Source: Verrucomicrobiota bacterium (GTDB lineage: Bacteria > Verrucomicrobiota > Verrucomicrobiia > Chthoniobacterales > JAFAMB01). From it: 13,915 nucleotides of DNA. The position numbers and the translations under genes were made by a program. The stretch covers positions 1-13,915 of the forward strand of contig JAFAJU010000406.1 in the NCBI GenBank assembly GCA_019236035.1, given 5' to 3'. Below the pieces are notes generated by a model. The model did not search any database. It was not told the origin of the DNA and saw nothing but the letters and a program-made list of their open reading frames with translations. This document shows positions 1-6,119 of the stretch, in pieces. Within the stretch, counting starts at the first letter, position 1. Every line of letters starts with the position of its first letter.

Positions 1-150
1 GTGTGACGTTGTGTGAGCCGAGTCGTGACGTCCTGTGACTTTTAGTGACGCAATAGGAGAGGAAAGATGTTGTGAGCTTCACTATGCGTCACAAGATGAA
101 CACAAAGACGTCACGGATGTGAAATGATGTGACGCGATGTGACAGTAGGT
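1..150. repeat. GTGAC-rich motif cluster upstream of relaxase leader
   Basis: At least eight short motifs of the form (T)GTGAC(G), or the complement GTCAC, are packed into about 150 nt in both orientations. Examples lie near 3, 24, 34, 45, 87, 110, 128 and 138, and close variants TGTGAG lie near 11 and 71. No gene is readable here. Clusters like this beside a relaxase gene can be binding sites for an accessory relaxosome protein, a repressor or a replication initiator, but none of these can be chosen from sequence alone. The spacing is irregular, so these are not classical tandem iterons. The same GTCAC/GTGAC pair ends the perfect palindrome just behind the relaxase gene (3458-3485). Confidence 0.55.
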
Positions 151-173
151 ATCCAATAGAGACTTAGTAAGGG

Positions 174-370
174 CCTAACGAAGTTAGGGGCATGTGCGAC
201 TATTTAGTATCGAGCGAAGCGAGTCTTCATTTCGACTCCCGAAGGGGACTAGTGGCCGCAAAGCGGTGCACCTCTTCGGGGCGGAGAATCGTAGATAGTT
301 AACGGCGAAAATTATCCGAAAGTGACTAACTCGGTGTAGACAGTAGCGCTTTGGATAGAGACACTAACTG
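174..370 (+). promoter_or_regulatory. Structured leader of relaxase gene, candidate oriT/control region
   Basis: This untranslated stretch leads directly into the relaxase start. It holds a perfect small hairpin (CCTAAC-GAA-GTTAGG, 174-188). It also holds a nested structure: an outer 10-bp stem pairs 238-247 (CCCGAAGGGG) with 271-280 (CCTCTTCGGG, one G-T pair), and its loop contains a 4-bp hairpin CCGC-AAA-GCGG at 256-266. Nearer the gene is an imperfect inverted repeat, TGACTA (323-328) against TAGACA (337-342). From 191 on, the region is conserved in the second, decayed relaxase copy (4621-4799). There the outer stem is identical and the inner stem survives in altered form. For MobF elements, oriT commonly lies beside the relaxase gene and contains inverted repeats, so oriT is a reasonable inference. 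A regulatory leader RNA is the alternative. No nic site can be assigned, and no Shine-Dalgarno site precedes the start at 371. Confidence 0.5.
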
Positions 371-1059
371 ATGGTTGGCAAAGTGGTGCACACGTCAGCG
401 GCAGAGTTGGTGCGTTATCACGAGCAACATCTGTCAAACGGAGACTATCATTTGGAGGAGGGCAAGGTCCGGGGAGAGTTCATTGGAGCTCTGGCAGACG
501 AATGGGGACTAAACGACAAGCCGATTGTTAGAGACGATCCAAAGTTCCGAGCATTCGCGAAATTGGATATCAGTTCGTTGATCGGGAGGAAGCTCCTGCG
601 ACCGCGAAAGTCCGAACGCCAGGCAGTCGAGTTTGCGTACTCGGCTCCAAAATCCGTGAGTATCGCGGCCGTCAATGATTTACGGATCGCGCAGGAGATG
701 TCAGCATCGGTCAAAGAAGAACTGAAGTGGTTCGAGCGCTTTGCCTGTTGTCGGGATCGACGTGGAGAACTGTACAATTCTGAGGCGGCGCGAAGAACCG
801 GCAAGATGCTGGCTGCGGCCTTCGTACATGAAACATCGCGGGCGAAAGACCCCTCGCTGCACATGCATGTGCTGATCGCGAACTTCACCATCGATCCGGA
901 GCGAAATGAGGCCCTCGCGATGAGCTATGGAGAAATGTTTGAGATGCGCAAGACGTTGGACGCACGCATCCATAACAATCTGGCTCGGAGACTGAGCGCC
1001 TTGGGATACACAGTGGAAGTAGCGGAACACGGTTTTCGGCTGCGGGATATTCCGGCGCC
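191..1059 (+). repeat. Long direct repeat, copy A (leader plus relaxase N-terminus)
   Basis: This segment is the intact partner of the decayed copy at 4621-5480. Homology starts at GTGCGACTA, just past the hairpin at 174-188, runs through the structured leader and about 230 codons of the relaxase, and stops abruptly after CGGCGCC. The two copies differ by scattered substitutions, many of them synonymous, and a net 9 nt of deletions in copy B. Confidence 0.92.
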
Positions 1060-3391
1060 GATTGAAGAGATCTATTCGGTGCGGAATAGAGAAATCGCTA
1101 CGGCCAAAGAGTTGCTCAGGGAGGGCTATACGGTCCAGCAATTGGGAGACGCTCTTCGCGATCGGCCGGTGAAGGAAAAGAGTGAGCTGTGGGTTTCCGG
1201 AAGGATTCGCGAGCTCTTGGGTGCCCCTAAACTGCCATCGGATCGAAGCATCGATGAACATGATCTGAATGAACAGGCCTGGCTGGTAACCCGTCGCCCG
1301 AAAGAGATAGCCACGACCGCCGAGCTGAAGGCAAACGTCGAAACGACCTTCCGGGAAAGCGGATTTGAGATGTTTGTCGCACCCGAAGCTCGTAGTGAGC
1401 CGGCGGTGAGCATGGACTTGGAAAAAGTAATCAGCCAAGGTGGTGAAGCGGTGTTCGAGCGCGAATCAATTGTGCGCGTAGATCACCTCGTGGGTGAGAT
1501 CGTCCGCTTGGCGCCCGGACAGGCGGCCAATTCGCAAATTGAGGCCGCGCTTGAAGACAATACGGAATTCGTGCGAAAGAAGGTTGGTGACCATGAGATG
1601 ATCACCACGCGCGCAATCATCTCTGAGGAGGAGGCGATCATTAACAAAGTGAAGGCCGGCACCGGAAAGAAAGCCGCCTTGATTGCCGAAGCCGAGTACC
1701 AGACTCCGGACGAGCTCCGGGTCACCTACGACGGATTAGCGCGTATCTTAGCAGACGCTCGCATGAGAGGTGAAGAGATGACGAGCGAGCTTGCCGCGCT
1801 ATGGCTGCAACAGCATGAGGCGGTCAACAAGTACGTAATGACGTCAACAGACCAATTCCTGAACATTCGCGGCGGTGCTGGCGTCGGGAAAACCTATTTT
1901 ATGGAAAGATTGGTCCGGGCGTCGGTTGATGCCGGCCGCCCGGTGGCTCTGCTTGCCCCGTACGGTGAACAAAGCCGGGTGACGCTGCGATCAGAGGCCG
2001 AAAGGGTAAACAGACTAGATGTGGTGGAGGTGTTTCGTGGTGCCAATACGGTTGCGTGGCTTTTGAACAAAGCGGGTTTTAGCCCTGGATTTCGCGAATC
2101 GCTCCAGGGAGGCGATATCTACGTTGACGAGGCATCACTTCTCGACAACCGGACGATGCTCGAGCTGCTGAGCCTGGCGAATGGAATCAATGCTCGAATT
2201 ATCTTCCAGGGTGATACGCAGCAGCTCCCGGCTGTAGGCCGCGGCCAACCTTTAGCGATGTTGGAAAGGGAAATCGGGTTCGGCATGGGGGTCGGAAGGA
2301 TCAGCGTCACCCGGCGCCAACTTAAACTCGAAGACAAACGGATCGCGCAAGAGCTATCGAGTGGAGACGCAGCGCGGTTCAGCGCTGCGATCGAAACTCT
2401 GATCGGGCGCAGCGCGATCCGCCGCGGCGGAATCACCGAGGCCGTCGAAGCCATTCTGGCTAAAAGAAACGCGAAAATGCCTGTAGAAACGATTGTGTTA
2501 TCGTCCACTCACCGTCTGGCCGAGAAAGTTTCCGACAAACTCCATGAGGCCTACAAGAAAGCCGGGCCGGGAGTCACCATGGCTCAGGTTGCGGCGTTGA
2601 AGCCAAAGGAGCTGCAGCCGGCCGAATTGCTTTCGACGGCCAGCTACAAGCCCGGCGAAATGATCGAGTTTCAGCCGGACGGCCACAAACCCGTTCGCAT
2701 GGCAGAGGTCCTCGATGTAACGGCAGAAGGAGTGAGAGTCAAAGGCCAGCTCAGGGGGGCGAAGGAGCTTGTCAGCTTCGAAAAGGTGGCCGCCGTCTAT
2801 GAGCGCACAACATTGGAACGAGGGCCGGGCGAGGTGCTGCTACTGACTCAAAAGATCAAGGCGGATGGGAAGACATACGAGAACGGTTCCCGGCAGGCAA
2901 TTGTAGCGATCGACAGTGACAAAATGCGCTTCGAGTCGGGGCTCGAGCTTCGTCTTGACGATGGCCGGGTACGGCAGGGTGACGCCGTGACGACTTACAA
3001 GGCGCAAGGCGCGAGCAAAATTGAAATGATTCGGGTTGAAGACAACCGGTCGCTGCTGGCGATGGCGAATCGCGAAGATTTGCACGTCGCCTTTACCCGA
3101 CACCGGGCCAATGCCCGAATGTTTGTGCAGGACATCGATGTCTTGCGGCAGGTCGCCAACCGGTCGCTTATCAAGGATCTCACGGCCCGCGACCTCGAAG
3201 CACGAAAAATAGCGAGTTTTGTTGAGCAGATAGAGCAAGCGCTATTCAAGGCCGCCCGCTTTGTAAAGACAATGACCAAAGCGGCGAAACGGGAGCACGA
3301 ACGAATCCGTGAGCTGTACCTTAGAAAACGCCGGGAAAAAACGCGTGTCCAATCCAGGGAGCGGAGCCGGGAACGCGAAATGGCCATGTGA
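371..3391 (+). CDS. MobF-family conjugative relaxase-helicase (TrwC/TraI type)
   Basis: This is a DNA strand transferase and helicase that would nick oriT, bind covalently to the 5' end and unwind the transferred strand in conjugation or mobilisation. The N-terminal 300 residues match the TrwC relaxase domain. Candidate catalytic tyrosines are Y16 and Y26, the family motif SAPKSVS is at 91-97, and the metal-binding histidine triad is H153, H164 and H166 (HETSRAKDPSLHMH). The C-terminal part is a RecD/TraI-like SF1 helicase: Walker A GGAGVGKT at 501-508, Walker B DEAS at 586-589, GDTQQLP at 614-620, YKAQGAS at 876-882 and VAFTRHR at 906-912. The tail from about 950 is very basic and probably coiled. 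The length (1006 aa) is typical of TrwC. ATG 371 places Y16 as expected, and the second copy conserves this start. No coupling protein, secretion gene or accessory oriT-binding protein is visible, so the gene is either part of a mobilisable element or an orphan. Confidence 0.95.
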   Translation: MVGKVVHTSAAELVRYHEQHLSNGDYHLEEGKVRGEFIGALADEWGLNDKPIVRDDPKFRAFAKLDISSLIGRKLLRPRKSERQAVEFAYSAPKSVSIAAVNDLRIAQEMSASVKEELKWFERFACCRDRRGELYNSEAARRTGKMLAAAFVHETSRAKDPSLHMHVLIANFTIDPERNEALAMSYGEMFEMRKTLDARIHNNLARRLSALGYTVEVAEHGFRLRDIPAPIEEIYSVRNREIATAKELLREGYTVQQLGDALRDRPVKEKSELWVSGRIRELLGAPKLPSDRSIDEHDLNEQAWLVTRRPKEIATTAELKANVETTFRESGFEMFVAPEARSEPAVSMDLEKVISQGGEAVFERESIVRVDHLVGEIVRLAPGQAANSQIEAALEDNTEFVRKKVGDHEMITTRAIISEEEAIINKVKAGTGKKAALIAEAEYQTPDELRVTYDGLARILADARMRGEEMTSELAALWLQQHEAVNKYVMTSTDQFLNIRGGAGVGKTYFMERLVRASVDAGRPVALLAPYGEQSRVTLRSEAERVNRLDVVEVFRGANTVAWLLNKAGFSPGFRESLQGGDIYVDEASLLDNRTMLELLSLANGINARIIFQGDTQQLPAVGRGQPLAMLEREIGFGMGVGRISVTRRQLKLEDKRIAQELSSGDAARFSAAIETLIGRSAIRRGGITEAVEAILAKRNAKMPVETIVLSSTHRLAEKVSDKLHEAYKKAGPGVTMAQVAALKPKELQPAELLSTASYKPGEMIEFQPDGHKPVRMAEVLDVTAEGVRVKGQLRGAKELVSFEKVAAVYERTTLERGPGEVLLLTQKIKADGKTYENGSRQAIVAIDSDKMRFESGLELRLDDGRVRQGDAVTTYKAQGASKIEMIRVEDNRSLLAMANREDLHVAFTRHRANARMFVQDIDVLRQVANRSLIKDLTARDLEARKIASFVEQIEQALFKAARFVKTMTKAAKREHERIRELYLRKRREKTRVQSRERSREREMAM

Positions 3392-3655
3392 AGGTGGACA
3401 TGCCCGCCTACGTAGTTGCCATCTCCCCGCTCCTGTTCATCCAACCTGCTTTCTGGTGTCACAAAAACTGTCTAGTTTTTGTGACAAAAAATGAGAGGCA
3501 GTCAAAGAGCAGAGACACCCCATTGATGCGAAAATCTTCCGCTCCGTCCGCATCCGGGCGGATCGGCGCACGCCGGTTTTCCGCGGGGGACATTTCGCTC
3601 ACCTTGGCGAGCCCCGCCTTGCTTCTTTAGCCCGCTCGATTAGCGTACGCATTGA
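3392..3655. other. Non-coding stretch behind the relaxase gene
   Basis: This stretch holds the perfect palindrome at 3458-3485 and a small GC-rich hairpin (TCCGC...GCGGA, 3547-3562). An open frame crosses it on the plus strand (3388-3630), but it resembles no family, starts inside the relaxase stop region and reads through the palindrome, so I do not call it a gene. No promoter for the following toxin-antitoxin pair can be named with confidence. Confidence 0.5.
3458..3485. repeat. Perfect 12-bp palindrome with 4-nt loop
   Basis: The arm GTCACAAAAACT (3458-3469) is followed by the loop GTCT and then the exact reverse complement AGTTTTTGTGAC (3474-3485). An A-run follows on the plus strand, and no T-run follows the stem on either strand, so this is not a standard intrinsic terminator. 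The ends GTCAC/GTGAC repeat the motif that fills 1-150. It is more likely a binding site for a dimeric protein or a cruciform signal. Confidence 0.85.
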
Positions 3656-3895
3656 ATGACCGTTACCATTCCAGATGATCGGATTGGCGACATCCAGGTT
3701 AGCGAGCACGACGCTCTGGTAGACATCGCAATTGGGCTTTACAAGCGCGAACAGGTGTCGCTTGGGCGTGCGGCGGAGATAGCCAACATGTCGTCACCTG
3801 CATTTTTAGACCAGCTGGGACGCCGTAAGATTCCGATCAATTACGGTGTGGATGACTTACGCCAAGATCTCTCTTCACTTGGTGGGGCGCGCTGA
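3656..3895 (+). CDS. UPF0175-family antitoxin
   Basis: This 79-aa protein fits the UPF0175 family, small DNA-binding antitoxins paired with PIN-domain toxins. The central part (about 25-70) carries the family pattern: an acidic-hydrophobic stretch, then LYKREQVSLGRAAEIANMS (a helix-turn-helix-like segment), then FLDQLGRRKIPINY and a closing DDLRQDL motif. The length is normal. Its partner toxin starts 34 nt downstream in the same direction, which is the usual order for this pair. The role inferred from the family is to bind and neutralise the toxin and to repress the shared promoter. ATG 3656 gives the expected family start, but no clear Shine-Dalgarno site is seen. The position between a relaxase gene and a broken radC suits a stability module carried by mobile DNA. 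Confidence 0.86.
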   Translation: MTVTIPDDRIGDIQVSEHDALVDIAIGLYKREQVSLGRAAEIANMSSPAFLDQLGRRKIPINYGVDDLRQDLSSLGGAR

Positions 3896-3929
3896 AGCTT
3901 GTTTAGGGACGTAAACCCTTGGCGAAACG

Positions 3930-4388
3930 ATGGTCGTCAGTGATACCACGCCGATCACGACCTTGTTGAAGGCACGTCAAATAGATCTGCTGCAGAAGCT
4001 TTTTGGTTCAATCATCATTCCGGAAGCAGTTTTTGAAGAGCTGCGAGCATTTCACGCCGCGGTGCCCGACTTCATTCGCGTTGAACCTATTGTCGATCCC
4101 GACCGACGGCTGCCAGGCACGGAGAACTTGGGCAGGGGCGAGGCCGAAGCAGTTCGACTGGCAAAAGAGGTGGGCGCGGAGATTCTTCTGACAGATGATC
4201 GAAAAGCTCGGGCGGCAGCGGCCAGTCTAGGCATCAAATGTGCAGGCCTTTTGGGCTTGCTCATACAAGCGAAGAAGACGAACCTAATTGTTTCGGTACG
4301 ATCAATGATCGAAGTACTCGAAGATGAGGGAGGCCTCTATCTTTCCGCGGACGTTAAGGCAGAAGCGCTCAAAATTGCGGGCGAGTAG
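3930..4388 (+). CDS. DUF3368 PIN-domain toxin (VapC-like)
   Basis: This 152-aa protein has the hallmarks of the DUF3368 subgroup of PIN-domain nucleases. It opens with VVSDTTPI (first acidic residue D5), then IIIPEAVFEEL with E37, then LGRGEAEAVRLAKE with E71, and then LLTDDRKAR with D89/D90. Together these form the usual acidic metal site. The expected activity is Mg-dependent RNA cleavage that slows growth when the antitoxin is lost; this is family knowledge and not shown here. The frame is closed by a stop at 3912-3914, so ATG 3930 is the first possible start. Length and motifs are complete, so the toxin looks functional. It is probably cotranscribed with the UPF0175 gene. The gene ends 33 nt before the end of the convergent radC fragment. 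Confidence 0.88.
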   Translation: MVVSDTTPITTLLKARQIDLLQKLFGSIIIPEAVFEELRAFHAAVPDFIRVEPIVDPDRRLPGTENLGRGEAEAVRLAKEVGAEILLTDDRKARAAAASLGIKCAGLLGLLIQAKKTNLIVSVRSMIEVLEDEGGLYLSADVKAEALKIAGE

Positions 4389-4420
4389 CTCGGCGCCGGA
4401 GTGGGACGAAATCCGCCGGA

Positions 4421-4627
4421 TCATCCGATCATCCCGGCTTCCTTGAAGCTGAAGTAACCCTGCCGGCTATTCATCGGCTGACCGATAATGACGTGATCGA
4501 GGAACTGGATTTGAAGAATCCTGGCTGACTCGTTGATCCTTCGAGTCAGCCGGATATCAGCCTCACTGGGACTTGGATCGCCGGACGGGTGGTTGTGTAC
4601 CAAGACAAAAGAATGAGCGGCGTGTGC
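4421..4627 (-). pseudogene. radC: radC 3' fragment (JAB/MPN domain protein), 5' part lost
   Basis: Read on the minus strand this is the C-terminal end of a RadC-family protein. It has AAHSFVLVHNHPSGDPSPS with the metal-binding HNHPSG motif of the JAB domain, then the conserved D, LTRR and LDHVIIG, and a normal C-terminal end YFSFKEAG before the stop at 4421-4423. Only about 65-68 of an expected 220 or so residues remain. The N-terminal helix-hairpin-helix part and the first half of the JAB domain are missing. The frame runs into the start of the decayed relaxase leader copy at about 4621. The exact joint is uncertain because GTGCGAC also reads acceptably as radC (…VAHAAH…). RadC-like JAB proteins are often found on mobile elements. 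This remnant cannot fold as a complete enzyme. Confidence 0.85.
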
Positions 4628-5480
4628 GACTAATTAGTATCGAGCGAAGCGAGTCTCTGTTTTAACTCCCGAAGGGGACTATGGACCGCGAAACGGTGCA
4701 CCTCTTCGGGGGGGAGAATTTTGATAGTTGACGGCGAGAATTGTCGGAAAGTGTCTAACTCGGGGTAGACAATAACGTATCAGATAGAGACACTAAGTGA
4801 TGGTTGGGAAGGTAGTATACACATCAGCGGCGGAGTTGGTGCGTTATCACGAGCAACATCTTTCTAGCGGGGACTATCATTTGGAGGAGGGGAAGGCCCG
4901 GGGTGAATTCATCGGAGGTCTGGCAGACGAGTGGGGACTAAGCGATAAGCCAATTCTTAGAGAAGATCCAAGGTTCCGAGCGTTCGCCAAATTGGATATG
5001 GCTCGTTGAGCGGGAGGAAGCGACCGCGAAAGTCTGAACGCCAGGCAATCGAGTTGCATACTCGGCTCCAAAATCCGTCAGTATCGCGGCCGTTAATGAT
5101 CCACGAATCGCAGTAGAGATGTCGGCATCGATTAAAGAGGAACTGAAGTGGTTCGAGCGCTTTGCCTGTTGTCGGGATCGACGTGGAGAACTGTCCAATT
5201 CTGAGGCGGCGCGAAGAACTGGCAAGATGCTGGCTGCGGCATTCGTACATGAAACATCGCAAGCGAAAGATCCCTCGCTGCACATGCATGTGCTGATCGC
5301 GAACGTCACCATCGACCCGAAGCGAAATGAGGCCCTCGCGATGAGCTATGGAGAAATGTTTGAGATGCGCAAGACGTTGGACGCGCGCATCCATAACAAT
5401 CTGGCTCGGAGGCTGAGCGCCTTGGGATACACGGTGGAAGTAGCGGAGCACGGTTTCCGGCTGCGGGATATTCCAGCGCC
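4621..5480 (+). repeat. Long direct repeat, copy B (decayed leader plus relaxase N-terminus)
   Basis: This segment is homologous to 191-1059, and 4621 aligns with 191. The outer leader stem is kept exactly (4668-4677 with 4701-4710). The inner hairpin is now CCG-CGAAA-CGG (4686-4696). The gene-proximal inverted repeat is perfect here, TGTCTA (4752-4757) with TAGACA (4766-4771), whereas copy A has one mismatch. Copy B is 9 nt shorter. It has no match to the GTGAC cluster or the 174-188 hairpin on its left, nor to the helicase part on its right. Confidence 0.92.
4800..5480 (+). pseudogene. Truncated, frameshifted MobF relaxase N-terminus
   Basis: The first about 230 codons of a relaxase closely related to the gene at 371 are present but broken. 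Reading from ATG 4800, the protein follows the intact copy to KLD, then a 1-nt deletion gives MAR and a TGA stop at 5007-5009. A 6-nt deletion and another 1-nt deletion follow, for a net 8 nt. The frame resumes at ATG 5119 and runs through the intact histidine motif (HETSQAKDPSLHMH) to RDIPAP. There the homology ends and a stop arrives four codons later in foreign sequence (5494-5496). The helicase half is absent. Substitutions between the copies are often conservative or synonymous (H/Y, N/S, V/A, I/L, D/E, K/R), so this fragment probably comes from a related element that evolved under selection before it decayed. No catalytic function is possible from one polypeptide. Confidence 0.93.
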
Positions 5481-5713
5481 AGGATTGCTGTGGTAGCGGT
5501 TTGCGCGAGAACATTTCCCAGGTTGCGTGTGGTAAAGAAATAGGGTGAGCTGAAGCCAAGCGTTAGAGCGAGAAGCAAAAGAATCAATCCGGGGCCAAAT
5601 CGAAGACAGGCAAGAGCCAGGTCGATCAAGTGATAGCCTGCTGGTTCGTTTCCGTCATGGGTTGAGGCGTCGTTATCAGAGCACACCATTTTTGTTTTGC
5701 TTTCGCGAGCCAT
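5475..5713 (-). pseudogene. RbsC-type sugar ABC permease, N-terminal fragment
   Basis: On the minus strand from ATG 5713 a protein begins with a polar 35-residue tail. It continues as FGPGLILLLLALTLGFSSPY and FFTTRNLGNVLAQTATTAIL. This is the first membrane helix and following segment of ribose/xylose-type permeases (BPD_transp_2 family, RbsC-like), where the pattern SPYFLT..NL.N.L.Q....ILA is usual. After about 78 codons the frame enters the antisense of the relaxase fragment and the similarity ends, so some 250 residues are missing. The joint lies in GCGCCAGGAT, which still reads as the expected ILAL of the permease, so a few bases are probably shared by both parents. The gene would have been transcribed away from the AraC-type regulator, with a common intergenic region. 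Confidence 0.72.
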
Positions 5714-6119
5714 GTTTCGCGGTTGCCAGAGCGGCGTCTAACAGGTTTACCGGGGTCTCTTCTCCAACACGCAAAGAGACCGGGGAACTCGAGTCAAAAA
5801 GCACTCCGAAAAAGGGGGGCTTTGTGGAGAGGCGAGACAATCAACTGGCATTTTTAAGGCGGACAAGTCAAGCATTATTCTCAAAAATTGGTAAAGTGGT
5901 AAGGCCAGCTGCCGGTAAGGCCTATCAATTAAAGAGTGCACCCGGAGCGTCAGGCTCGCTTTTGGATGTAACACGCTAGCAGGGAATCGCTAGGCACTTT
6001 GAATCGACCCGTCTTTTTTCGCCTTATGACAAAGGGCAGTTCCGTGGCGACGTCGCCCGCGAATTCTAGGGGCGGCGATTCGTTGGAACTTTTCACCTTA
6101 GAGATGCATAATAGAGCAA
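5714..6119. promoter_or_regulatory. Intergenic region between rbsC remnant and araC-type gene
   Basis: No gene is readable in these 406 nt, which lie between two divergent starts. Near the middle are two exact copies of GGTAAGGCC (5898-5906 and 5914-5922), 16 nt apart start to start, preceded by a related GGTAAAGTG at 5890-5898. Tandem repeated half-sites are a common layout for AraC-type operators, so this may be the control site for the regulator and its former divergent target. That is an inference. No convincing -35/-10 pair can be singled out. Confidence 0.35.

Noticed and set aside
1..150. CRISPR array or classical iteron array
   Set aside because: The GTGAC motifs are only 5-7 nt, occur in both orientations and have irregular spacing; there are no constant repeats with unique spacers.
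701..1438. 245-codon minus-strand frame inside the relaxase gene
   Set aside because: Antisense shadow of a well-supported gene; no recognisable motifs, and the sense strand carries the histidine triad.
3458..3485. Palindrome as an intrinsic terminator of the relaxase gene
   Set aside because: The stem is AT-rich and is followed by A residues on the plus strand and by a mixed sequence on the minus strand, so the needed T-run is missing.
3388..3630. 80-codon plus-strand frame overlapping the relaxase stop
   Set aside because: Reads through the perfect palindrome, has no family resemblance and no proper ribosome-binding site.
4740..4775. TGTCTA in leader copy B as an R388-like nic site
   Set aside because: The resemblance to the R388 TGTCT/A site is short, and the intact copy A has TGACTA at this place, so the nic position cannot be assigned.
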